The position numbers and the translations under genes are program-made. A DNA stretch of 33,314 nucleotides from Pseudomonadota bacterium (GTDB taxonomy: Bacteria; Pseudomonadota; Gammaproteobacteria; Xanthomonadales; SZUA-36), in assembly GCA_015222805.1 (NCBI GenBank), contig JADFVZ010000040.1:1-33314 (forward strand). The letters are read 5' to 3'. This document shows, piece after piece, positions 8,699 to 17,241 of this stretch. The stretch's first letter is position 1. Each line of letters opens with the position of its first letter. The notes beneath the pieces are model-generated. The model did no database searches. It was given only the letters and a program-made list of their open reading frames with translations, and was not told where the DNA came from.

Positions 8699-8792
8699 TG
8701 TATAAAGGGGGCTATGACAAAACGCTAGTATAACAATCACAATTCGATAATAATACTCTCAACTTTTTAAGCTGTTGAAATAAATCCATACG

Positions 8793-10376
8793 ATGACTAT
8801 CAATATCACACAAATGAGTGAACTCGGCAGGCGGGCTGTGCGTTCCCAGGACTGGGAAACAGTCGCTGCCTGCGCAAATTCCATCCTTCAGCAAGATATG
8901 ACAAGCCCTGAAGGCTATTTTTTAACCGGGCTGGTTGAAAAGATATCAAATCGGCCTGTGATGGCAGCGCAGGCATTTGAAAAAGTTCTCGCGCTGGATG
9001 AAAATCGTTATGATGCGGCTATTGAACTGGCGAATCAGTACTCAACCGAACGCCGTAACGCAGAAGTCGCTGAACTGCTGGCTAAATATACGGGTAAATT
9101 AGATAACAGCCCCATGTACCTGGACCTGGCAGGCACGATTTATACTGAAATAGGGATGCCGGAAAAGGGCTGGCCCTTATACGTGAAAGCCAATAAACTT
9201 CAACCGGGTGTTGATCTGTTCCAGGCTAACCTGGCCGCCTGTGGTGTGTACCTTGGGAAAATTGAAAAAGCCCGGGAAACATACAAAACCCTGCTGGAAC
9301 GCTTCCCGAACCACCAGAGAAATCATTACCAGCTCGCCCGTCTGGGTAAAGCAGAAGACTCCTTGCATATTGAGCAAATGCAGGAAATTCTGAAAAACTC
9401 AGATGCCACGCCGGATAAAAATATCTTTATGTACTATGCGCTCGGCAAGGAGCTGGAAGACCTGGAACGATGGCAGGAATCTTACAGCTATTACAAGCAA
9501 GGAGGAGACGCAGTCTTCAACGTCGCCAACTATGATATTGCCAACGACATTGCCTTGATTGATAAAATTATTGATGTTTGTAATTCTGAATGGCTTAGTC
9601 AAGGCGCCTCCAGTCCTGATAAAGTTGCAGAGAAGAAAACCCCAATATTTATCGTCGGTTTACCGCGTACAGGCACTACCCTGACCGAGCGTATAATTTC
9701 GAGTCATTCGCAGGTGGAAAGTGTCGGTGAAACACAGTTTTTACAGATGGCACTGCGCCGCCAAAGCGGGGTCCAAAGTATCGAAAATATGAATCCGCAG
9801 ATGATTGAGGCGTTGGCAAAGGTGGATCCTGTACTAATTGCAAATGACTACCTGGGCTCAGTGAACTACCGGCTGGGGACTGAGCCGTTCTTTATTGATA
9901 AATTGCCGTTCAATTTCCTCTACCTGGGATTTATTGCCAAAGCCTTTCCGGATGCCCGCATTATCCACCTCGGACGGAATCCCATGGATGCCTGTTTCTC
10001 CATGTACAAGCAGGTGTTTACCTGGGCGTATAAGTTTTCCTACTCACTCGATGGCCTCGCCCAGTACTATATAGCCTATGATCGCTTGCGTAACCATTGG
10101 CGGGATGTTCTGGGCGAGCGGCTAATTGAAGTTGAGTATGAGTCACTGGTGAGCGACACTGAAGTTCAGACCCGCACACTGCTGGAAAAGTTGGGTCTGG
10201 AGTTTGAACAATCCTGCCTGGATTTTGATAAAAATACAGCGCCTAGTGCGACGGCAAGTTCTGTGCAGATCAGGGAAAAAACCCACAGCCGCTCGATTAA
10301 TAAATGGCAACGCTTTAGCAGTGAACTGCAACCTTTAAAAGCACAGCTAGAAAGTGCCGGTATCAAGGTTGAGTAA
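8793..10376 (+). CDS. TPR-containing sulfotransferase, copy 1
   Basis: 527 residues. The N-terminal ~270 residues are tetratricopeptide-like helices (for example AAQAFEKVLALDENRYDAAI). The C-terminal domain is a PAPS-dependent sulfotransferase resembling tyrosylprotein sulfotransferase: 5'-phosphosulfate loop IVGLPRTGTT (287-296), candidate catalytic Glu313 in VGETQFL, Lys370 in FIDKLPFNF, 3'-phosphate site Arg395 and Ser403 (eight apart, as in human TPST), and a terminal SINKWQRF segment. It should transfer sulfate from PAPS to an acceptor, possibly a protein bound by the TPRs. No signal peptide is seen, so cytoplasmic. The start at 8793 aligns with that of copy 2; the ribosome-binding site is weak. 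Tandem with its paralogue 49 bases downstream. Confidence 0.9.
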   Translation: MTINITQMSELGRRAVRSQDWETVAACANSILQQDMTSPEGYFLTGLVEKISNRPVMAAQAFEKVLALDENRYDAAIELANQYSTERRNAEVAELLAKYTGKLDNSPMYLDLAGTIYTEIGMPEKGWPLYVKANKLQPGVDLFQANLAACGVYLGKIEKARETYKTLLERFPNHQRNHYQLARLGKAEDSLHIEQMQEILKNSDATPDKNIFMYYALGKELEDLERWQESYSYYKQGGDAVFNVANYDIANDIALIDKIIDVCNSEWLSQGASSPDKVAEKKTPIFIVGLPRTGTTLTERIISSHSQVESVGETQFLQMALRRQSGVQSIENMNPQMIEALAKVDPVLIANDYLGSVNYRLGTEPFFIDKLPFNFLYLGFIAKAFPDARIIHLGRNPMDACFSMYKQVFTWAYKFSYSLDGLAQYYIAYDRLRNHWRDVLGERLIEVEYESLVSDTEVQTRTLLEKLGLEFEQSCLDFDKNTAPSATASSVQIREKTHSRSINKWQRFSSELQPLKAQLESAGIKVE

Positions 10377-10425
10377 TATCGGCTTATATATTCCTCGGCC
10401 TACCTTCGGTTGTGGCTGAGCTGGG

Positions 10426-12003
10426 ATGCAGGATAATCTCACACAACTAAGCCAACAGGCCCGGCTCGCAGTACAGCGCCGTGACTGGGCCAGTGTGGCG
10501 ATGCTTGCACGGAAAATCCAGAAACAGAATAAGAAAGATCCGGAGGGTTATTTTCTTGCCGGACTGGTTGAGAAAGCATCCGCTCATCCAAAACGGTCCT
10601 CAGCCTATTTTTCCCACGCACTTAAACTCGATTCCAGGCGCTATGATGCCGCAATTGAACTGGCCAACCAGTACCTGATGCTGCTACGCCATGGCGAAGC
10701 CTTTGAGTTGCTTTGTCGGTATGAGCAACAACTGGGAAACAGTCCGCTTTATCTCGATATGGCAGCCAGAGTTTTTTCAGGCCTCGGCTTGCATGCCAGG
10801 GCCTGGCCACTATTTCAACAAGCCAACCAGCTGCAACCGGACCTCGATATGTTCCGTGCCAACCTTGCGGCCTGCGGGGTATTGCTAGGCAAAGCCAATG
10901 AAGCCAAAGCCATCTACCGGAGCCTGCTGGAGAAATATCCCCTGCACCAGCAAAACCACTATGAGTTGTCTAAGCTGGAAAGGGCTAAAGACCCTGCACA
11001 TATCGAACAAATGCAGGAGATTCTGGCGACGACCGGACTACCACCCGAAAAGAATATCTTTATCTACTATGCTTTAGGCAAAGAGCTTGAAGACCTCGGC
11101 CGCTGGCATGAGTCGTTTCACTATTACCAGTTGGCCGGAGATGCAGTCCTGAAAGTAGCTGATTATGATGTTGCTGATGATATCGGGGTGATTGACCGGA
11201 TCATAAAGGTTTGCAATGCCGACTGGTTAACAACCGGGGCTAAATCCGAAACTTCCGCAAAATCAGTAAAAACACCCATTTTCATTGTCGGGCTTCCACG
11301 TACCGGTACCACCCTGGTTGAACGTATTGTTTCCAGCCATTCACAGGTTGAAAGCGCCGATGAAACCTTCTTTATGCAAATGGCGATTCGCCATGCCAGC
11401 GGGGCAGGTGGCATCGGTGATGTTAATGTGGCGATAATTGAGAAAGCGGCAAAAAAAGATATCCGCCATATTGCGCAAAAGTATATGGCTTCGGTGAAGT
11501 ACCGCCTGAGTGATCGGCCCATGTTCATCGATAAGTACCCGTATAATTTCCTCTATCTTGGTTTTATCGCCAAAGCTTTTCCAGATGCGCGCATCATTTA
11601 CCTCAGGCGTAATCCCATGGATGCCTGTTTTGCCATGTATAAGCAGTCATTTTTCAAGTTCGCTTATTCACTGGAAGACCTGAGTCGTTATTATGTAGCC
11701 CAGGATCGCCTTCGACGCCATTGGCAGGCACTACTCGGGGAGAGACTGATTGAGGTCGACTACGAAGCCCTGGTGACCGACCAGGAAAGCCAGACACGGA
11801 CATTACTGGATAAACTAGGACTTAAATTTGAACAAGCCTGTCTGGAATTTCAGCACAACCCGGCCGCCAGCGCCTCGGCTAGCACCCTTCAGGTGCGTGA
11901 AAAGGTACATACCCGCTCGGTGAATAAATGGAAAAAATTTGCCGAAGAACTACAGCCGCTGAAACAACATCTTGAATCCACGGGTATTTCTACGGATACA
12001 TGA
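10426..12003 (+). CDS. TPR-containing sulfotransferase, copy 2
   Basis: 525 residues, aligning with copy 1 almost without gaps from the first residue, so it arose by tandem duplication. TPR-like helices again fill the N-terminal half. The sulfotransferase domain keeps IVGLPRTGTT (287-296), Glu313 (in ADETFFM), Lys370 (FIDKYPYNF) and Arg395 (LRRNPMDACFAMYK). It differs from copy 1 at two sensitive points: the glycine before Glu313 is Asp312, and the 3'-phosphate-binding Ser403 is alanine. It may therefore bind PAPS differently or have specialised. It overlaps no neighbour; the wax-synthase-like gene follows after 70 bases with its own good ribosome-binding site. No separate promoter was recognised in the 49-base gap from copy 1. 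Confidence 0.9.
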   Translation: MQDNLTQLSQQARLAVQRRDWASVAMLARKIQKQNKKDPEGYFLAGLVEKASAHPKRSSAYFSHALKLDSRRYDAAIELANQYLMLLRHGEAFELLCRYEQQLGNSPLYLDMAARVFSGLGLHARAWPLFQQANQLQPDLDMFRANLAACGVLLGKANEAKAIYRSLLEKYPLHQQNHYELSKLERAKDPAHIEQMQEILATTGLPPEKNIFIYYALGKELEDLGRWHESFHYYQLAGDAVLKVADYDVADDIGVIDRIIKVCNADWLTTGAKSETSAKSVKTPIFIVGLPRTGTTLVERIVSSHSQVESADETFFMQMAIRHASGAGGIGDVNVAIIEKAAKKDIRHIAQKYMASVKYRLSDRPMFIDKYPYNFLYLGFIAKAFPDARIIYLRRNPMDACFAMYKQSFFKFAYSLEDLSRYYVAQDRLRRHWQALLGERLIEVDYEALVTDQESQTRTLLDKLGLKFEQACLEFQHNPAASASASTLQVREKVHTRSVNKWKKFAEELQPLKQHLESTGISTDT

Positions 12004-12073
12004 GCCGCGCTTATTTGACTTGTCACCAGCATAAGGTTGTAATGGCAGGCTGTTACCACCCGTAGGAGCAACT

Positions 12074-13612
12074 ATGCAGGTTCTATCTGCCCTCGATGCA
12101 ACTTTTATCTATCTCGAAAGTGAACACAGCCCGATGGCTATCGGTGGTGTGTATATCATTGATTCTAAGGATGCTCCGGAAGGTTTTTCCTACGATGGCT
12201 GGTACAAGCTTGTAGAAAGTCGACTCAGGGGCTCTAAGGTCTTCAGGGATCGCCTGATTGAAGTTCCCTGGGCCATGTCTTTCCCTTTCTGGATCAGGGA
12301 TCCTGATTTTGACCTGCAGGCCCACTTGCCAAGGATAAAACTGACCAAACCAGGCGGCATGCAGGAATTGATGCAGTTGGCATCCGAAAACTGGAGTGAG
12401 GTACTCGATCGCAGTCGTCCACTGTGGGAAATGGCCTTTGTTGAAGGCCTGGACAATATCGAGGGTGTTTCTAAAGGCTCATACGCGTTAATAACCAAAG
12501 TCCATCATGCTGCGGTTGATGGCAAGGCGGGTGGTGAGATGATGTCGAGCCTGATGGATCTCAGCCCTGAAATTCGCCAGTTGAAGGGTAAAGATACCTG
12601 GCGGCCGGAAGAAATCCCCTCCAGCTGGGCTGTGATTACAGGTGCCTGGTCCGGAGCTGCCCGCAAAGCACTGGGACTGCCCGGGTTTATCGGCAAAACC
12701 GTAATGGGAGCAGCTCAGGTTTATACCGACAAGCGCCTGAGCCAGCTCAACCCTCCACCACGGATACTGAGTGCACCGAAATCAATCTTTAACCAGCCGA
12801 TACGATCTGCAAGAACATATTGGGGCAGGAATTTTGACTTCAGGCGTATCAAGGCGATCCGTAAAACGGTACCCGGCACCACGATCAATGATGTTGTGCT
12901 GGCTGTTTGTGCCGGTGGCTTGCGTCATTACTTGCTCGACAAGGGCCAGCTACCTGAAAAACAGCTGGTGGCGATGGCACCGATATCCGTGCGTAAGGAA
13001 ACTGAGGGAGAAGACAGCGGTAACCAGGTTTCTGCAATGCTGGTGGGCCTGGAAACCAATATCAGCGACCCCTTGAAAAGACTGTTGAATATCCACGGTA
13101 ATACCAGCCGTTCAAAAATCCATGCCAGTGCGATGCCGGCCAGTGAGTTAACCGATTTCCTGCCCTCAGAAACCCTGGCCGCCGCAGCGCGTGTTTATAC
13201 TCGTACCCGTCTTGGTGGGTATCATAGACCCTTTTTTAATGTCACTATCACCAACGTTCCCGGACCACCGGTACCGTTTTACCTGGCGGGTGCTAAAATT
13301 AATACCGTTTACGGAATGGCCCCGATTCTTGATGGTCTTGGCCTGTTGCTGGTGGTACTCAGTTACCAGGATCAAATCTCCATCGGGATTAACTCCTGTG
13401 AACAGATCGTTCCGGATCCGGATTACCTCGCTGACTGCTTCGGCCGCTCCATGGTTGAACTGGAAAACGCAGCGCTACAACTGGATTCAGATGATCTGGA
13501 TAACACTTTGCAGGAATATACTATCGAACCAATGGTAGATGCCAATCCACTGGCATCAGCCAGGCTGGCCCTGGACCAGGCGCTGGAAGCAATTAAGGCG
13601 CTGGAAAAATAA
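12074..13612 (+). CDS. Wax ester synthase / diacylglycerol acyltransferase (WS/DGAT)
   Basis: 512 residues. The catalytic HHxxxDG motif is HHAAVDG at 144-150 in TKVHHAAVDGKAGG. Other family landmarks are PLWEMAFVEGL (117-125), GTTINDVVLAVCAGGLRHYL (268-287, with the ND pair) and NVPGPPVPFYLAGAKI near the C-terminus. The enzyme esterifies acyl-CoA with long-chain alcohols or diacylglycerol to make storage wax esters or triacylglycerol at the inner membrane. It starts MQVLSALDATFIYLES, typical of the family, with TAGGAG 7 bases upstream of ATG. The stop codon overlaps the start of the hydrolase gene by one base. Which acceptor is preferred cannot be told from sequence. Confidence 0.93.
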   Translation: MQVLSALDATFIYLESEHSPMAIGGVYIIDSKDAPEGFSYDGWYKLVESRLRGSKVFRDRLIEVPWAMSFPFWIRDPDFDLQAHLPRIKLTKPGGMQELMQLASENWSEVLDRSRPLWEMAFVEGLDNIEGVSKGSYALITKVHHAAVDGKAGGEMMSSLMDLSPEIRQLKGKDTWRPEEIPSSWAVITGAWSGAARKALGLPGFIGKTVMGAAQVYTDKRLSQLNPPPRILSAPKSIFNQPIRSARTYWGRNFDFRRIKAIRKTVPGTTINDVVLAVCAGGLRHYLLDKGQLPEKQLVAMAPISVRKETEGEDSGNQVSAMLVGLETNISDPLKRLLNIHGNTSRSKIHASAMPASELTDFLPSETLAAAARVYTRTRLGGYHRPFFNVTITNVPGPPVPFYLAGAKINTVYGMAPILDGLGLLLVVLSYQDQISIGINSCEQIVPDPDYLADCFGRSMVELENAALQLDSDDLDNTLQEYTIEPMVDANPLASARLALDQALEAIKALEK

Positions 13613-14463
13613 TGAGGAAAAAAATGAACGGGAATTCAACTGCCGAACCAGCACGGGATTTGATAGATCACTCGCACCGTCCCTCCAAACTATTATTATT
13701 GCTGGAGGGCAGGGCGGTTTATGATGCGGCAAGTATGCTACCCATGCTGGCTATGAAACGATTTTTACCGCAAGGCGATAATCATCCCGTGCTAGTGCTG
13801 CCGGGTTTTCTCGCGAGTTCTAAATCAACCAGCCCTTTACGCAAATACCTGGCAGACCTGGGTTATCGTTCACACCGCTGGAAACTGGGTTATAACATGG
13901 GTTACAGCCATGGCTTGCATGACGGTATGCGCGACCGGGTGATTGAGCTGGTAGAACGCTATGGCGAAAAAATCAGCCTGGTGGGCTGGAGCCTCGGCGG
14001 CGTTTACGCACGTGAACTGGCCCGTGAGATGCCGGATATAGTACGTCAGGTGATCACCATGGGCAGCCCGTTTCGTGGGCACCCAAGTTCCAGTAATGTA
14101 CATAAGATATTTAATATGATAAGTGACCTGCCCTATGAGAAAATCCCGAATGATTTTCTCCAGCATATGGCTGTGCCTCCGCCAATGCCAACTACTGCGC
14201 TGTATACGCGTGGTGACGGAGTAGTAGCCTGGCAATCAACTGTGGAACTATCGGATCGGCTCGATGTGGAGAATATCCATGTAGGTGGCTCTCATCTCGG
14301 GCTTGGGTTTAACCCACGTGTGCTGGTTGCACTGGCTGATCGCCTGGCCCAGCCCGAAGGTAACTGGCAGCCATTTAAGCCCTCGGTGTGGATGAAACCG
14401 GTATTTAAGAACTGGTATCCTGACTGGCTAGTCCATGGCAAGGAAAACCCTCTCAAGGTCTGA
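13612..14463 (+). CDS. Alpha/beta hydrolase, lipase/esterase-like
   Basis: 283 residues. The nucleophile elbow is GWSLGG (Ser127); ALYTRGDGVVAW gives a plausible acid (Asp202) and GGSHLGLG the histidine (His228), completing a triad. PVLVLPGFLASSKST near residue 60 is the usual first strand and oxyanion region. Its ATG (13612) overlaps the WS/DGAT stop codon (TAATG). A second in-frame ATG at 13624 has a better-spaced AGGA and would drop four residues. There is no signal peptide, so it acts in the cytoplasm or at the membrane. The tight coupling to WS/DGAT suggests a role in turnover or supply of acyl groups for storage lipid; this is inference. Confidence 0.88.
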   Translation: MRKKMNGNSTAEPARDLIDHSHRPSKLLLLLEGRAVYDAASMLPMLAMKRFLPQGDNHPVLVLPGFLASSKSTSPLRKYLADLGYRSHRWKLGYNMGYSHGLHDGMRDRVIELVERYGEKISLVGWSLGGVYARELAREMPDIVRQVITMGSPFRGHPSSSNVHKIFNMISDLPYEKIPNDFLQHMAVPPPMPTTALYTRGDGVVAWQSTVELSDRLDVENIHVGGSHLGLGFNPRVLVALADRLAQPEGNWQPFKPSVWMKPVFKNWYPDWLVHGKENPLKV

Positions 14464-14509
14464 AGACCTGAACATTGAATTGCAAACAACAACCCTTACG
14501 GAATAAAAA

Positions 14510-16336
14510 ATGAAAAAAACCCTCACTCTCAGTTTACTGCTATTACTGGCAGTTTCGCAGCCTGTCTTTGCTGGCTACCAGGAAGATATCAAAGCGCTAA
14601 CCGATCGCATTCAGGAACTTGCCGGGGATGAAACCGAACTAACAGATTCTGAGCGTTTTAATGAAGTGGTCACGCTAGGCTATGACTACACCATGCTTAA
14701 TCATCCTGAGTTCGCAGCTTATATCGGTGATTCCCGCGGGCAGGACCGTTGGACAGATAATTCAGAAGAGGCTGTGAAGCAGCGGGAAATGGATCGGAAA
14801 TCCGTATTGGTGACCCTCAACAGCATCAAACGGGATGGGCTATCAGCCAGCGACCAGATCAATTATGATCTTTTAAAAGCCAGGGTAGAGCAGGATATCG
14901 AAGGCCAGCAATTTCCGGGTGAATACTTACCGATTAACCAGATGGGCGGACCGCAGCAGAATATTGCCCGGTTGCTGGCGATGATGCAGCCGAAAAACAT
15001 CCGGGATTATAATAATATAATTAGTCGGCTGGAAAAAACCCCGGCAATAATAGATCAAAGCATTGCCTGGATGCGCAAAGGTATGCAGGCTGGTATTACC
15101 CCACCCGCAATTACCTTGCGCGATGTACCCCAACAGTTGCGCAATCAGCTAGTCGATAATCCGGAAAAAAGCCCCATGCTGGTGGCGTTCAACAAGTTTC
15201 CCGCAAGCGTGGATGCGGTACAGCAGGAGTCCCTGAAAATGCAGGCCATTGCTGCTTACAGTGGCCGGGTGGCACCGGCACTGGAGAAGTTGCTGGTTTT
15301 TATGGAGAACGAATATATTCCAGCAGCGAGGACCACTATTGCCATGGGTGACCTGCCGAATGGCAAGGCATGGTATGCCCACAATGTGAAGCGACGTACC
15401 ACTACCGACCTGACGCCTGAACAGATTCATGAAATCGGACTGGCGGAAGTCAAACGCATTCATGCTGAAATGGAAGAGGTCATCAAAGACAGTGGCTTCA
15501 AGGGAAGCTTCGATGAATTCCTGGTATTCCTGCGTACCGATCCGCAGTTCTATCACAAAACTAAACAAGGTTTATTGGCTGAATACCGCGATATCGCTAA
15601 ACGTGCGGATCCTGAGTTGATGAAGTTGTTTGGCCACCTGCCGCGGACACCCTATGGGATAGTTCCCGTACCAACTTATGCAGAGAAGTCCCAGACGACC
15701 GCTTACTATCAGGGCGGTTCGGTTAAAGCCGGTCGCGCCGGCTATTACTATGCCAATACCTACGCCCTTGATACCCGTCCCCGTTGGGAAATGGAAGCGC
15801 TAACATTGCATGAGGCGGTTCCCGGGCACCACCTGCAGCTGTCTATCCAGGATGAACTCGAAGATATGCCCTGGTTCCGTAAGGTGGGTGGTTATACCGC
15901 TTTTGTTGAAGGCTGGGGCCTGTACTCTGAAAGCCTGGGTGTGGAAATGGGCTTTTATACCGATCCTTATTCAAAGTTTGGCCAGTTGACCTACGAAATG
16001 TGGCGTGCGATCCGCCTGGTTGTCGATACCGGTATGCATCACCTGGGCTGGTCAAGGCAACAGGCAATTGATTATTTCATGCAGAATGCCGGCAAGCAGG
16101 AGCACGATGTAATTGTTGAAATTGACCGTTATATCGTCTGGCCCGGGCAGGCCCTGGCCTACAAAATAGGTGAACTGAAGATTAAGGAATTACGTGCTTA
16201 TGCCACTACCGAGCTTGGTGACAAGTTTGATATTCGCGCTTTTCATGATGAGGTGCTGGGAAAAGGTGCTTTACCACTAAGCCTGCTGGAAGCCAATATC
16301 AAAGCCTGGGTGGCCGGGGTAAAAAAAGCAGACTGA
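14510..16336 (+). CDS. Exported DUF885 family metallopeptidase-like protein
   Basis: 608 residues, normal for the family. A signal peptide (MKKTLTLSLLLLLAVSQPVFA, cleavage near residue 21) directs export. The DUF885 signature HEAVPGHH (434-441) is followed by FVEGWGLYSESLG, which together resemble a zinc-peptidase active site. The upstream GYYYANTYALDTRPRWEMEAL is also conserved in the family. Biochemical function of most members is unproved; peptidase activity is suggested. ATG 14510 has ACGGA at a suitable distance. It lies 46 bases after the hydrolase gene on the same strand and may be in the same transcript. A long palindrome downstream (16368-16441) may end the transcript. Confidence 0.9.
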   Translation: MKKTLTLSLLLLLAVSQPVFAGYQEDIKALTDRIQELAGDETELTDSERFNEVVTLGYDYTMLNHPEFAAYIGDSRGQDRWTDNSEEAVKQREMDRKSVLVTLNSIKRDGLSASDQINYDLLKARVEQDIEGQQFPGEYLPINQMGGPQQNIARLLAMMQPKNIRDYNNIISRLEKTPAIIDQSIAWMRKGMQAGITPPAITLRDVPQQLRNQLVDNPEKSPMLVAFNKFPASVDAVQQESLKMQAIAAYSGRVAPALEKLLVFMENEYIPAARTTIAMGDLPNGKAWYAHNVKRRTTTDLTPEQIHEIGLAEVKRIHAEMEEVIKDSGFKGSFDEFLVFLRTDPQFYHKTKQGLLAEYRDIAKRADPELMKLFGHLPRTPYGIVPVPTYAEKSQTTAYYQGGSVKAGRAGYYYANTYALDTRPRWEMEALTLHEAVPGHHLQLSIQDELEDMPWFRKVGGYTAFVEGWGLYSESLGVEMGFYTDPYSKFGQLTYEMWRAIRLVVDTGMHHLGWSRQQAIDYFMQNAGKQEHDVIVEIDRYIVWPGQALAYKIGELKIKELRAYATTELGDKFDIRAFHDEVLGKGALPLSLLEANIKAWVAGVKKAD

Positions 16337-16367
16337 CAGAGGCTGAATCAAAGCCTGTATTCATATA

Positions 16368-16441
16368 CTCGCAAAGGCGCAAAGATCGCAAAGGAAAAGA
16401 CCCCTTAAAGGGTTTCTTTGCGATCTTTGCGCCTTTGCGAG
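16368..16441. repeat. Large palindromic repeat with CGCAAAG units
   Basis: Two perfectly complementary 26-base arms (16368-16393 and 16416-16441) flank a 22-base loop that contains a smaller hairpin (ACCC/GGGT). Each arm is itself built of repeated GCAAAG(G) steps. An outer TGAATCA (16344-16350) pairs with TGATTCA (16461-16467). Such CGCAAAGGCGCAAAG palindromes recur in intergenic DNA of many bacteria (recalled, not searched). As RNA it would fold very strongly and could act as a terminator or 3' stabiliser for the DUF885 transcript; a T8 run lies at 16451-16458. It could also be a non-autonomous mobile repeat. Confidence 0.85.
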
Positions 16442-16530
16442 AGAAAATGGTTTTTTTTACTGATTCAAAGTAGTATTTATCCGCAAGTCGTCTGATAATT
16501 ATCACAATGTTGTTTTATTGAGGAGATTGT

Positions 16531-17241
16531 GTGAGGCTGTTTTTGAGGTTAAATCTGTTCTACGGGAGCCTGGGTCTATTGATCTGGGTGGGATACCAGC
16601 TGGTTCCGGATCTGAACCGCTATCTGCCATTGGGTGTGATTGAAAATCTGTTTGACCAGGGAATGCCCGGTGACTTGAATGGTGTGGTTATCCATGCATC
16701 CAATGTTACCAGCCAGGTAAGTGGGCTGGTTTGGCTGGTTGCAGCCATTTTTGGAGCCGTGATCCTGATGATCCCGGTGATGTGGACATACATTACCATT
16801 CGACGGGAATCAAAGCTGGACCAGTCCCTTCTGCAGACTATGCTAATTATTCCAATTGCGGTGACAGGTATTGTGCTTATTGTGCACAACAGCCTGGCTT
16901 TGGCATTCAGCCTTGCGGGTGTGGTTGCCGGAATTCGATTTCGTTATGCTTTAAAGAACCCGGCGGATTCATTATTCCTGTTTCTGGCTATAGGTGTAGG
17001 CCTCGCCTGCGGGATTGGCATGTTTGTTGTGGCTGCAGTTATGACAGCAATCTTTAATTACACCTTCCTGGTTTTATGGCAAATGAATTATGGCTGGAAC
17101 CAGGAATCGAAACGCTATATGAGCCATAGTCCGAGAGGCAGGCTGACACCGGTAGAACTGGAAGAAATGGCGCAGAAGGATATTCAGAGCAAGTTAAACC
17201 AGCAAATGCATGAACAGTTAATGAAAGAGCAAAAAAAATGA
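16531..17241 (+). CDS. DUF4956 family integral membrane protein
   Basis: 236 residues from a GTG at 16531, with GAGGAG 5-10 bases upstream. Hydrophobic segments lie at about residues 6-24, 66-88, 107-128 and 150-180. The block SLAGVVAGIRFRYALKNPAD followed by SLFLFLAIGVGLACG matches the DUF4956 core (a membrane helix, IRFR, then a second helix). The C-terminus is a charged helical tail. Members often lie near CotH-like and VTC/polyphosphate-polymerase-like genes (recalled); here CotH-like genes are three genes away and no VTC gene is present. Its stop codon overlaps the metallophosphatase start (ATGA), so the two are translationally coupled. Confidence 0.8.
   Translation: MRLFLRLNLFYGSLGLLIWVGYQLVPDLNRYLPLGVIENLFDQGMPGDLNGVVIHASNVTSQVSGLVWLVAAIFGAVILMIPVMWTYITIRRESKLDQSLLQTMLIIPIAVTGIVLIVHNSLALAFSLAGVVAGIRFRYALKNPADSLFLFLAIGVGLACGIGMFVVAAVMTAIFNYTFLVLWQMNYGWNQESKRYMSHSPRGRLTPVELEEMAQKDIQSKLNQQMHEQLMKEQKK

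Noticed and set aside
16494-16503. GATAATTATC palindrome upstream of the DUF4956 gene as a Fur box
   Set aside because: Only a 10-base core; the full Fur pattern (GATAAT-N-ATTATC repeats) is missing and the gene is not an iron gene.
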